Source of the DNA: Polaromonas sp.
GTDB lineage: Bacteria > Pseudomonadota > Gammaproteobacteria > Burkholderiales > Burkholderiaceae_C
Direction of reading: 5' to 3'
Length of the DNA: 13,897 bases
NCBI GenBank assembly: GCA_013205645.1
Contig: JABMMH010000240.1
Coordinates: 1-13,897, forward strand
In this document: positions 7,007 to 13,562 of the stretch, one piece after another
Layout: each line of letters opens with the position of its first letter
How positions within the stretch are numbered: the first letter of the stretch is position 1
Notes under the pieces: model-generated
What the model saw: only the letters and a program-made list of their open reading frames with translations
Databases searched by the model: none
What the model was told of the DNA's origin: nothing
Made by a program: the position numbers and the translations under genes

Positions 7007-8117
7007 GTTGTTTGTCCTTGCTGATGTAGCCGGCGATTTCCAGGCCGTAGCCGGTCATGCTGGGCATGCGGCGGGGTGTGCCCAAGAGGTTCATTTTGCG
7101 CACGCCGCATTCACGCAGAATCTGCGCACCAATGCCGTAGGAGCGCAGGTCCATCCGACCACGCACAGGGCCGTGGCTGGCGCGGGCGGTGCCTTCAAAC
7201 TGGGCCAGCAGTTGGGCGCCACTTTCGCCACAGTTCAGCAGCACGACAACGCCTTTGCCTTCGTTCGCGATGTATTGAAGGCTTTGATCCAGACTCCAGG
7301 AGTGCATGGCGCGGCCGACTTCCAGCGCGTCGAAAACCGACAGCGGTTCGTGCACGCGCACAGCGACGGTGTCTTCCGCTTGCCAGCTGCCTTTGACCAG
7401 CGCTAGGTGCACGCCTTGGCTGGGCTGGTCTTTGAAGGCGTGGGCGGTGAATTCCCCAAAGGCGGTTTGCAACGTGCGCGTGCCTACGGCTTCAATTAGA
7501 GATTCGTTGCGGCTGCGGTGCTCGATCAGATCAGCGATGGTGCCAATTTTGAGGCCGTGTTCAGCGGCGAACAACAGCAAGTCGGGCAGTCGGGCCATGG
7601 TGCCGTCGTCGTTCATGATCTCGCAGATCACGGCGGCGGGCGTGCAACCGGCCATGGCTGCGAGGTCGCAGCCGGCTTCGGTGTGACCGGCGCGCATCAG
7701 CACGCCGCCATCAACCGCTTGCAACGGAAAGATGTGGCCGGGCTGCACCAAATCATCGACCTTGGCGTTTTTGGCGACTGCAGCTTCGACGGTGCGCGAA
7801 CGGTCAGCCGCCGAGATGCCCGTGGTCACGCCTTCGGCGGCTTCAATGGAGACGGTGAAGGCAGTGCCCTTTTTGTCGCCATTGCGCAGCGCCATGGGCG
7901 GCAGTTGCAGTCGCTCGCAGCGTTCTTTGGTCAGTGTTAGGCAGATCAGGCCGCGACCAAAGCGCGCCATGAAATTGATGGCCTCGGGGGTGACGTGGTC
8001 GGCCGCTAAGACCAAGTCACCTTCGTTTTCGCGGTCTTCTTCATCAATCAAGATAACGATCTTGCCGGCAGCCATGTCGGCAACGATGTCTTCGACCGGA
8101 GAAATTGCAACTGTCAT
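6999..8117 (-). CDS. ribB: 3,4-dihydroxy-2-butanone 4-phosphate synthase with degenerate RibA-like domain (RibBX type)
   Basis: The N-terminal half (about residues 1-205) is RibB, which turns ribulose 5-phosphate into dihydroxybutanone phosphate and formate. It has the acidic loop IDEEDRENEGD (24-34) and RAGHTEAGCDLA with the catalytic histidine. The C-terminal half resembles GTP cyclohydrolase II (VRVHEPLSVFDALEV, YGIGAQILRECGVRKMNLL), but the three zinc cysteines expected in the CxTGD...CDCG region are all missing and the nucleotide-binding TNNP motif has become GTPRR. It therefore should not make the first pathway intermediate. This matches the ribBX variant known from many proteobacteria. 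I chose the ATG at 8117, 2 bp after the ribE stop; an in-frame TTG at 8123 would add two residues. The 372 residues are normal for a fused protein. Confidence 0.93.
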   Translation of the reverse strand: MTVAISPVEDIVADMAAGKIVILIDEEDRENEGDLVLAADHVTPEAINFMARFGRGLICLTLTKERCERLQLPPMALRNGDKKGTAFTVSIEAAEGVTTGISAADRSRTVEAAVAKNAKVDDLVQPGHIFPLQAVDGGVLMRAGHTEAGCDLAAMAGCTPAAVICEIMNDDGTMARLPDLLLFAAEHGLKIGTIADLIEHRSRNESLIEAVGTRTLQTAFGEFTAHAFKDQPSQGVHLALVKGSWQAEDTVAVRVHEPLSVFDALEVGRAMHSWSLDQSLQYIANEGKGVVVLLNCGESGAQLLAQFEGTARASHGPVRGRMDLRSYGIGAQILRECGVRKMNLLGTPRRMPSMTGYGLEIAGYISKDKQHA

Positions 8118-8119
8118 GT

Positions 8120-8764
8120 TCAAGGCTTTCTGGTGTCTTGGAGCATGCGCTCCACGTATCGCGCGATCAGGTCGATTTCCAGGTTCACCTGGGCGTCTTG
8201 CTTTAGATGTCCCAGCGCCGTGTTCTCGACGGTGTGGGGAATGAGGTTGATGCTGATTTCGCAGCCAGCGCTTTGGTCGCCGGGGCCGGCGAGGTCGTTG
8301 ACGCGGTTGACAGTCAGGCTGACGCCGTTGATCGTGATGGAGCCTTTGTAGGCCAAGTATTTGCTGATGCCGGCGGGCGCTTGAATGCGCAACTCCCAGC
8401 TTTCGCCAACCTGCGCGAAATGCGTGACAAGGCCGATGCCGTCCACATGCCCTGAGACGATGTGGCCACCCAGCCGGTCGTTGGCCCGCAGCGCTTTTTC
8501 AAGATTGATCGGACCGAGCTCGGCCAACCCGCAGGTCTTACTCAGCGATTCTGCTGAAATGTCGATGGTGAATTGGTTGTGGGCCGCGTCCAGCGTGGTG
8601 GCGGTCATGCAAGCGCCGTTGAGCGCAATGCTGTCGCCGAGACCGACGTCGTTCAGGTAAGCCGATGGCGTTTCGATGGTGAGTCGATTGCCATGGTCCA
8701 AAGAGCTGCCCAGGCGATGGATAGCGACGATGCGCCCCACGCCGGTGATAATTCCGGTAAACAT
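8120..8764 (-). CDS. ribE: Riboflavin synthase alpha chain
   Basis: Riboflavin synthase dismutates two lumazine molecules into riboflavin and the RibH substrate. The 214-residue product shows the expected two lumazine-binding repeats: repeat one opens MFTGIITGVG and holds GDSIALNGACMT (43-54), and repeat two holds GGHIVSGHVDGIG (99-111) and GSITINGVSLTV (141-152). The ATG at 8764 matches the near-invariant MFTGI start; an in-frame GTG at 8791 would add nine unlikely residues. No good Shine-Dalgarno sequence precedes the ATG, and the leader contains a hairpin. Known as ribC in E. coli and ribE in other naming schemes. Confidence 0.96.
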   Translation of the reverse strand: MFTGIITGVGRIVAIHRLGSSLDHGNRLTIETPSAYLNDVGLGDSIALNGACMTATTLDAAHNQFTIDISAESLSKTCGLAELGPINLEKALRANDRLGGHIVSGHVDGIGLVTHFAQVGESWELRIQAPAGISKYLAYKGSITINGVSLTVNRVNDLAGPGDQSAGCEISINLIPHTVENTALGHLKQDAQVNLEIDLIARYVERMLQDTRKP

Positions 8765-8849
8765 ACAGTATTTTCGCAGGGAAATGGCCACTATCGCGCC
8801 GCGAAGGCGCGAAGGCCCTAAATCATTAATTGAAGAAGACCCAATAAAA
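8765..8849 (-). promoter_or_regulatory. Structured 85-bp leader between ribD and ribE
   Basis: This is the largest gap in an otherwise packed run of genes. On the minus strand, CGCGCC and GGCGCG pair around a TTCGC loop (8795-8811). A GGCC on each side could extend the structure. On the plus strand the octamer GCGAAGGC is repeated exactly in tandem (8801-8816). None of the conserved FMN riboswitch (RFN) segments was seen. It may shape ribE translation or cause partial termination; this is inference. Confidence 0.4.
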
Positions 8850-9938
8850 CTAAAAAGTGCCGCGCCCTTCGACCCGGGCGACCAGCCGCAGATCGGGTCC
8901 GACCCGGTCTGCTGAGATAAATTCTAGCGGTAGCGCACCCGACAGGGCTTCTAGCGTCGGCAAGTTCAGCATGCCTTGGCCGGGGCCCAGCAACTTTGGC
9001 GCGAGGTAGAGCAAAAATTCATCGACCAAGCCTGCGCGCACCAGCGAGCCATTGAGTTTGAAGCCGGCCTCGACATGCAGTTCATTGATTTGGCGCTGGC
9101 CGAGGTCACGCATGACGGCGGCCAAGTCGACCTTGCCCCCTGCGTCCGGCAGGCTGGTGACACTGGCACCGCGGCTTTGCAGTGCTTGGGTTTTGGCTGC
9201 ATCGCTGCTGGCGGTGTAAATCCACACCTGTCCGTCGGGTTTGAAAATCCGTGCGTCAAGCGGTGTTTGAAGCTGGCTGTCGATGATGATGCGATGCGGT
9301 TGGCGCTGGGTCTCGATCAGCCGCACATCCAAGCTGGGGTCGTCTTGCAGCAAGGTGCCAATGCCGGTCAGCACCGCCGACGCGCGGGCGCGCCAAGCAT
9401 GGCCGTCGGTTCGCGCTTCAAGCGAGGTGATCCACTGACTTTGGCCGTTGGCCAGCGCGGTGGTGCCGTCTAAAGACGCTGCCATCTTCATCCGCACCCA
9501 AGGCGTTTGACGCAGCATGCGGCTGAAGAACCCAATATTCAATTCGCGTGATGCCTCAGCACCCGGACCGACTTCGACGCTGATACCGGCAGCCCGCAGC
9601 CGTTCAAAGCCTTGGCCCGAGACCAGCGGATTCGGGTCGGCGATGGACGCCACCACTTTGGCAATGCCGGCGGCTATAAGAGCATCGCAGCAGGGGCCGG
9701 TTCGCCCGTGGTGCGAGCAAGGCTCTAGCGTGACATAGGCGGTGGACCCGGCCACGGCATGGCCTTGGCTGGCGGCGTCGCGCAGCGCCATCACCTCGGC
9801 GTGGGCGCTGCCGGCCGCTTGGGTTTGGCCTTGGCCTATCACTTGGCCATCGTCAGACACCAGCACACAGCCGACGGCCGGGTTCGGCGAGGTTTGGTTT
9901 TGTGCTTGCTTGGCAAGCTGCAGGGCGAGGTTGATCAC
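8850..9938 (-). CDS. ribD: Bifunctional pyrimidine deaminase / reductase RibD
   Basis: RibD carries out the second and third committed steps of riboflavin synthesis: deamination of the pyrimidine, then NADPH-dependent reduction of its ribose side chain. The 362-residue product has an N-terminal zinc deaminase domain with TSPNPAVGCVLV (16-27), HAE (46-48) and PCSHHGRTGPC (73-83), giving the zinc ligands His46, Cys74 and Cys83 and the catalytic Glu48. A C-terminal RibD reductase domain follows (WVRMKMAASLDG onward). The start is GTG at 9938: no ATG is in frame before an upstream stop, and the protein then begins only a few residues shorter than relatives. It is the first gene of the rib-tol run, divergent from fimT. 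Confidence 0.95.
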   Translation of the reverse strand: MINLALQLAKQAQNQTSPNPAVGCVLVSDDGQVIGQGQTQAAGSAHAEVMALRDAASQGHAVAGSTAYVTLEPCSHHGRTGPCCDALIAAGIAKVVASIADPNPLVSGQGFERLRAAGISVEVGPGAEASRELNIGFFSRMLRQTPWVRMKMAASLDGTTALANGQSQWITSLEARTDGHAWRARASAVLTGIGTLLQDDPSLDVRLIETQRQPHRIIIDSQLQTPLDARIFKPDGQVWIYTASSDAAKTQALQSRGASVTSLPDAGGKVDLAAVMRDLGQRQINELHVEAGFKLNGSLVRAGLVDEFLLYLAPKLLGPGQGMLNLPTLEALSGALPLEFISADRVGPDLRLVARVEGRGTF

Positions 9939-10000
9939 GGCTTTGAGTTTAGCGTTCGGCAGATGCGGTCATTAGTTGTAAATATGACTACTATCTAGGG
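9939..10000. promoter_or_regulatory. Divergent ribD / fimT promoter region
   Basis: Only 62 bp separate the GTG starts of two divergent genes, so both promoters must lie here or reach into the genes. The middle is AT-rich (ATTAGTTGTAAATATGACTA, 9971-9990), with possible -10-like elements on both strands, but no clear pair at proper spacing. The TTAGTT core recalls the TTAGTTACAA seen near 2163. No FMN riboswitch precedes ribD. Confidence 0.45.
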
Positions 10001-10555
10001 GTGAAATTCAATACCAATGGACTGACCTTGTTGGAGCTCCTGCTCGTGCTGGCGATGATGGCTGTGCTGACGTCGCTGGCGGCACCCAGTTTTCGCAGCC
10101 TGTGGGTTCAGCGCTCAGTGTCGCTGGCTGCCGAAGCGTTGCTGGGCGACTTGCGTTATGCCCGTTCTGAAGCGCTCAAACGGGCCCGGCCCGTGTTGGT
10201 CTGTCAGTCGTCGAACGGCACGTCGTGTACCCGAGACAGCGCGGCTTGGGCTGCCGGCTGGCTGGTTTTTGTCGACAGCAATGGCAATGCGCAGGTCGAC
10301 GCTGCCAGCGACGACGGCCCGACAGAAGACCTGCTGCGGGTGCAGTCAGCGCTGCCTGCCTTGGCCTCCATCACCAGCAATGTGTCGACCGGCCACCGCA
10401 TCACCTTTCAAGCCACGGGTTCGGCGAAATCTGCGGCGCAGACGATTGTCTTCACGCCAGCGGGAAGTGGTACGACTGACAGCATTCGTGCACTGTGTAT
10501 TTCCTTGCAAGGCCGTGCACGGCTTGGGCCGACCGGAGCGACTTCATGCCGCTGA
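10001..10555 (+). CDS. fimT: FimT/GspH-family minor type IV pilin
   Basis: A minor pilin expected at the tip or base of type IV pili. The 184-residue product has a very short leader ending at Gly7, then mature LTLLELLLVLAMMA with Glu at +5, which prepilin peptidase should cut and methylate. The globular part follows the GspH/FimT pattern: RYARSEALKRARPVLVCQS, WAAGWLVFVDSNGN, HRITFQATGSA, and the end RALCISLQGRARLGPT. Gly171-Arg-Ala-Arg174 fits the GRxR motif linked to DNA binding by FimT in transformable bacteria. The start is GTG; no ATG is in frame upstream. The Shine-Dalgarno is poor, with only AGGG abutting the start. It overlaps pilV by 10 bp and heads the pilin cluster. Confidence 0.9.
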   Translation: MKFNTNGLTLLELLLVLAMMAVLTSLAAPSFRSLWVQRSVSLAAEALLGDLRYARSEALKRARPVLVCQSSNGTSCTRDSAAWAAGWLVFVDSNGNAQVDAASDDGPTEDLLRVQSALPALASITSNVSTGHRITFQATGSAKSAAQTIVFTPAGSGTTDSIRALCISLQGRARLGPTGATSCR

Positions 10556-11145
10556 AAAACACATGGATGCGACAGCCGAGCCAGCGCAAGTCTGCAGGCT
10601 TCATGCTGATCGAGGTGTTGGTGTCGATCGGGCTGTCGGCGGTGGCGCTGCTGGCGCTGGCCAGCCTCAACGCAGCCGCCTTGCGGTATACCAAGATGAG
10701 CCAGTACCGTGCGCTGGCCACACACTTGGCGAGTGACATCGGCGAACGCATGCGCGCCAACAAAGGTCGGGGGGCCGAGGACGCTGCGGCGGCTGAAGGT
10801 TTCTGGGCTGGCGACTATGACTACAGCACCAGCTTTGCCGGGCAGGCGGCGACTGTCAGCGCACCCAAGCCGCATTGCAACACTGCTTTGAGCGTTTGCA
10901 GCACCCGCGCGTTGGCTGAGCTGGACTTGGCGCAGTGGCGTTTCCAGGCGCGCAGCGTGTTGCCCGAAGGCTCGGTCTTTGTCTTGCGCGACAGCGAGGC
11001 GGTGGCGGCTGACGTCTGGATCGCTTGGCGCGACCCGTTGGTCGCCCATCGCGATGAAGCGCCCGCGCTGGCCAACGAATGCGCGGCGGGGCTGGCGGTC
11101 AGCGACCCCAGCATCCGCTGCAGTTATTTCAGGATCAATCTGTGA
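10546..11145 (+). CDS. pilV: PilV-family minor type IV pilin
   Basis: PilV is a minor pilin that helps prime pilus assembly. From ATG at 10546 the product has 199 residues: an 18-residue basic leader ending in Gly18, then FMLIEVLVSIGLSAVALLAL with Glu at +5. Conserved later segments include RALATHLASDIGERMRAN, CNTALSVCSTRALAELDLAQW and a C-terminal CSYFRINL, all typical of Burkholderiales PilV. GGAG seven bases before 10546 (10535-10538) supports this start; the open frame itself extends to 10495 inside fimT. It overlaps fimT by 10 bp and touches pilW by one base. Confidence 0.92.
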   Translation: MPLKNTWMRQPSQRKSAGFMLIEVLVSIGLSAVALLALASLNAAALRYTKMSQYRALATHLASDIGERMRANKGRGAEDAAAAEGFWAGDYDYSTSFAGQAATVSAPKPHCNTALSVCSTRALAELDLAQWRFQARSVLPEGSVFVLRDSEAVAADVWIAWRDPLVAHRDEAPALANECAAGLAVSDPSIRCSYFRINL

Positions 11146-11954
11146 TGCGCGCCAAACCCAGCCAAGGCGGCGTGGCCTTGATCGAAGTGCTGGTGGCACT
11201 GGTCATCGGCTTGGTGGTGGTCGGCGCCGTGTTGGCGACTTACCTCAGCACCGGGCAGAGCGGGCGGCTGCAGTTGGCTTTCGCGCAGATGGACGAAGAC
11301 GCGCAAATTGGTTTGCGCATCTTGTCGAGCGAGTTGCTGATGGCCGGTTATGCACGGCCCGTCAGCCAAGATGCCGAAACGTCTGAGCTGCGTAAAACCT
11401 ACGACGAGCGGCCGGTGTTTGGTTGTGACCGGGGTTTTCAAACGGCAGCAGCCAACACGCCGGCTGAATGCGGCGGCAGTGTCAATTCCCCGGCCATCGA
11501 AATCACGTACGAGGCCGACCTCGACAACTCAGTGGTCACAGAAGGCAAGCCTTCTGACTGCCTCGGCAACAGTTTTCAAGACGGTGAAACGGGCATCACT
11601 TACAACCGCTTCCGCGCCAACAGCGATGCCTTGCAATGCACCGGCCCGCGTGGCAATGCCGCACCGCTGGTGCACAACGTCGAGCGTTTGCAGTTCTGGT
11701 ACGGCGAAGCCGACAGCGCTGAGCCGCGCAAGTTGGTGCGTTACGTTAATGCCTCAGCGGTGCAAGACTTCAACTTGGTGCTGAGCGTGCGCGTGTGTTT
11801 GCTCATGCGCAGTGCCGAGGCCGTGATCACGGCGGAAGACGCCGCGCTCAAGGCGTATGTGGATTGCGAGCAGGCGCCCCAAGAGTCTTCCGACGGCCAT
11901 TTGCGGCGGGCCTATGTCGGCACCACAGCATTGCGCAACAGGATGCCGTTTTGA
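11145..11954 (+). CDS. pilW: PilW-family minor type IV pilin
   Basis: PilW joins PilV and PilX in the minor-pilin priming complex. The 269-residue product has a nine-residue leader ending in Gly9 and mature VALIEVLVALVIGLVVVGAV with Glu at +5. The rest is a long beta-rich domain with paired cysteines (GCDRGF, AECGG, DCLGNSF, LQCTG), the segment VERLQFWYG and the late LVLSVRVCLLMRS typical of PilW. The ATG at 11145 shares one base with the pilV stop; a GTG one codon earlier (11142) lies at better spacing from AGGA (11131-11134) and may be the true start. The 8-bp gap to pilX suggests coupling. Confidence 0.91.
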   Translation: MRAKPSQGGVALIEVLVALVIGLVVVGAVLATYLSTGQSGRLQLAFAQMDEDAQIGLRILSSELLMAGYARPVSQDAETSELRKTYDERPVFGCDRGFQTAAANTPAECGGSVNSPAIEITYEADLDNSVVTEGKPSDCLGNSFQDGETGITYNRFRANSDALQCTGPRGNAAPLVHNVERLQFWYGEADSAEPRKLVRYVNASAVQDFNLVLSVRVCLLMRSAEAVITAEDAALKAYVDCEQAPQESSDGHLRRAYVGTTALRNRMPF

Positions 11955-11962
11955 GGCTGCGG

Positions 11963-12601
11963 ATGAAGCCGCGCGCTGCGCAAGGCGGGGTGTCATTGAT
12001 CATCGTGCTCATCATGCTGGGTGTCATCGCCCTGATGTCGGCGGCCACACTGCGCAACGCCAGCTCCAACGAGCGGATCAGCAACAACTTTCGCATGCAG
12101 GTGCTGGCGCAGCAATATGCCGAGGCGGCTTTGCGCTACTGCGAGACGCAGCTGACGCTGGCGGATGCCTCGCGCGTGGAGTCGCTGCGGGAGGCCAACT
12201 TGTCCGGCTCGGCTGGCCCCAGCGCCTCGGCTTGGCAGCAACGCACCACTTGGACTGGCGCCGGTGGCTCTGCTGACGCAGGGGCTTCGCGAACGACCGT
12301 GCCCGAAGCCGTTGTTGTCTCTGCCAGCAGCGCCTTCAAACCCGGCCAGTTGCCTGAGTGCGTGGTGGAAAAGCAAGCTGTGGAGGGCGGCGCGGTCTAC
12401 GTCATCACGGCCCGTGGTTTCAGTCCGGATTACACGGCGGATGCCCGTGGCTTTTCGGTCACCGGCTCGGTGCGCTGGCTGCAAACGCTGGTGGCTGTTC
12501 AGCGTTCCGTGGTGGCAGACCCGCCCGCAGAGCCGAACTTGTCAGCCGGGACGCTGACAGACCGTACTTGGCGACGCATCCTCAATCCACCCATTCACTG
12601 A
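11963..12601 (+). CDS. pilX: PilX-family minor type IV pilin
   Basis: PilX is the GspK-like member of the minor-pilin complex. The 212-residue product has a nine-residue leader ending in Gly9, then VSLIIVLIMLGVIALMSAAT, the PilX N-terminal pattern. Position +5 is Ile rather than the usual Glu, as is expected for the GspK/PilX class that sits at the tip. The conserved NNFRMQVLAQQYAEAALRYCE follows, and the protein ends TWRRILNPPIH. ATG at 11963 is preceded by GAGG at six bases; a TTG at 11951 is in frame but less likely. Normally pilY1 comes next; here a pilE-like gene begins 14 bp later. Confidence 0.88.
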   Translation: MKPRAAQGGVSLIIVLIMLGVIALMSAATLRNASSNERISNNFRMQVLAQQYAEAALRYCETQLTLADASRVESLREANLSGSAGPSASAWQQRTTWTGAGGSADAGASRTTVPEAVVVSASSAFKPGQLPECVVEKQAVEGGAVYVITARGFSPDYTADARGFSVTGSVRWLQTLVAVQRSVVADPPAEPNLSAGTLTDRTWRRILNPPIH

Positions 12602-12615
12602 CAGGACTGAACGTT

Positions 12616-13071
12616 ATGCTTGTCGACTTTGTTTTTGTTCGTAAATCGGCAGTCGGTTTCAGCTTGATCGAGTTGTTGGTGGTCTTGGTCATCGTCGGCA
12701 TTGTGTCGGCGATAGCACTGCCCAACTACCGGCAGCACATCCAACGGGGTCACCGAGCCGAAGCTGCTGGCGCCTTGCTGGAGGCGCAGCATTTCATGGC
12801 GCGTTATTACAGTGCGCATGGGCGTTACGACGGCACTGCTCAGGAGCCCGGCAAGCCGCCTGAACTGCCGCTGCGTTTGCAAGGCATTCCCGCTGGCGCA
12901 GACCTGCGCTATCAACTCAGTTTGGAAAGCACGACGGTCAATGCGTATGAACTCAGGGCCGAGCCTGTCGGGTCGATGGCCGATGACAAGTGCGGGACCT
13001 TGACGCTGAACCAAACCGGCTTGAAAGGCTTGGCCGACAGCGACCTCAGCGTAGCGGATTGCTGGCGGTGA
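12616..13071 (+). CDS. pilE: PilE-like minor type IV pilin
   Basis: A small type IV pilin of the PilE/PilA-like group that ends minor-pilin clusters in betaproteobacteria. The 151-residue product has a 14-residue leader ending in Gly14, then FSLIELLVVLVIVGIVSAIA with Glu at +5 and LPNYRQHIQRGHRAEAAGAL. Near the C-terminus, Cys in DDKCGTLTLNQTGLKG and Cys in VADCWR would make the usual disulfide loop. AGGA (12603-12606) precedes the ATG by nine bases. A far longer open frame from 12358 runs inside pilX and is not credible. It is probably a minor rather than major pilin, judging from its place in the cluster. Confidence 0.88.
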   Translation: MLVDFVFVRKSAVGFSLIELLVVLVIVGIVSAIALPNYRQHIQRGHRAEAAGALLEAQHFMARYYSAHGRYDGTAQEPGKPPELPLRLQGIPAGADLRYQLSLESTTVNAYELRAEPVGSMADDKCGTLTLNQTGLKGLADSDLSVADCWR

Positions 13072-13098
13072 CAACAGGGCGCAGTTGCAAGATCGGCG

Positions 13099-13542
13099 TC
13101 AAACTTCGTCCACCAAGGCTTTGAACTCGGCAATATCCTCAACGCGCCGGTAGACACTGGCAAAGCGCACGTAGGCCACTTTGTCGAGCTTTTTGAGTTC
13201 TTGCATGACCAGCTCGCCCAGACGGGTCGAGGGGACTTCGCGAAGCCCCATGTTCAGAAGCTGCTCTTCAATCCGCTCAATGGCAGAGTCCACCTGCTCG
13301 GTGCTCACTGGGCGCTTGCGCAGCGCCAAGTTCATGGATTCGAGAATTTTGCTGCGCTTGTATTCAATGCGCCGGCCATCTTTTTTGACAATGGCCGGAA
13401 AGTTGACATCCGGGCGCTCATAGGTTGTGAAGCGTTTTTCACAGGCGCCGCATTGACGGCGGCGGCGAATGAAATCGGCATCTTCAGAGACCCGGGTCTC
13501 GACGACCTGGGTGTCTAAATTCCCACAGAACGGGCACTTCAC
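13099..13542 (-). CDS. nrdR: NrdR, ATP-cone repressor of ribonucleotide reductase genes
   Basis: NrdR senses ATP/dATP and represses nrd genes by binding NrdR boxes. The 147-residue product begins with a zinc ribbon, MKCPFC plus CGACEKRFTTYERPD, with ligands Cys3, Cys6, Cys31 and Cys34. An ATP-cone domain follows at about 49-139 (VKKDGRRIEYKRSKILESMN to VAYVRFASVYR). Length and motifs match the family exactly. It lies 20 bp after glyA, an arrangement common in proteobacteria, and converges on pilE with a 27-bp gap that shows no terminator. No nrd genes are in the window. Confidence 0.97.
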   Translation of the reverse strand: MKCPFCGNLDTQVVETRVSEDADFIRRRRQCGACEKRFTTYERPDVNFPAIVKKDGRRIEYKRSKILESMNLALRKRPVSTEQVDSAIERIEEQLLNMGLREVPSTRLGELVMQELKKLDKVAYVRFASVYRRVEDIAEFKALVDEV

Positions 13543-13562
13543 GGCACGGTCCTCGCTGCGTT

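Noticed and set aside
8765..8791. GTG start at 8791 adding nine residues to riboflavin synthase
   Set aside because: The family begins almost always with MFTGI, which matches the ATG at 8764.
9997..10009. AGGGGTGAAATTC resembling the first conserved box of the FMN riboswitch
   Set aside because: It lies on the plus strand at the fimT start, pointing away from ribD, and the other RFN segments are absent.
10495..10545. Longer N-terminus for PilV
   Set aside because: The extension lies inside fimT; the ATG at 10546 has a ribosome site and gives a normal prepilin leader.
10408..11199. 263-codon minus-strand frame opposite fimT, pilV and pilW
   Set aside because: It crosses three well-supported pilin genes and has no recognisable domain; a product of high-GC codon use.
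12358..12615. Longer N-terminus for the PilE-like protein
   Set aside because: It lies inside pilX in another frame and would bury the prepilin peptidase site far from the start.
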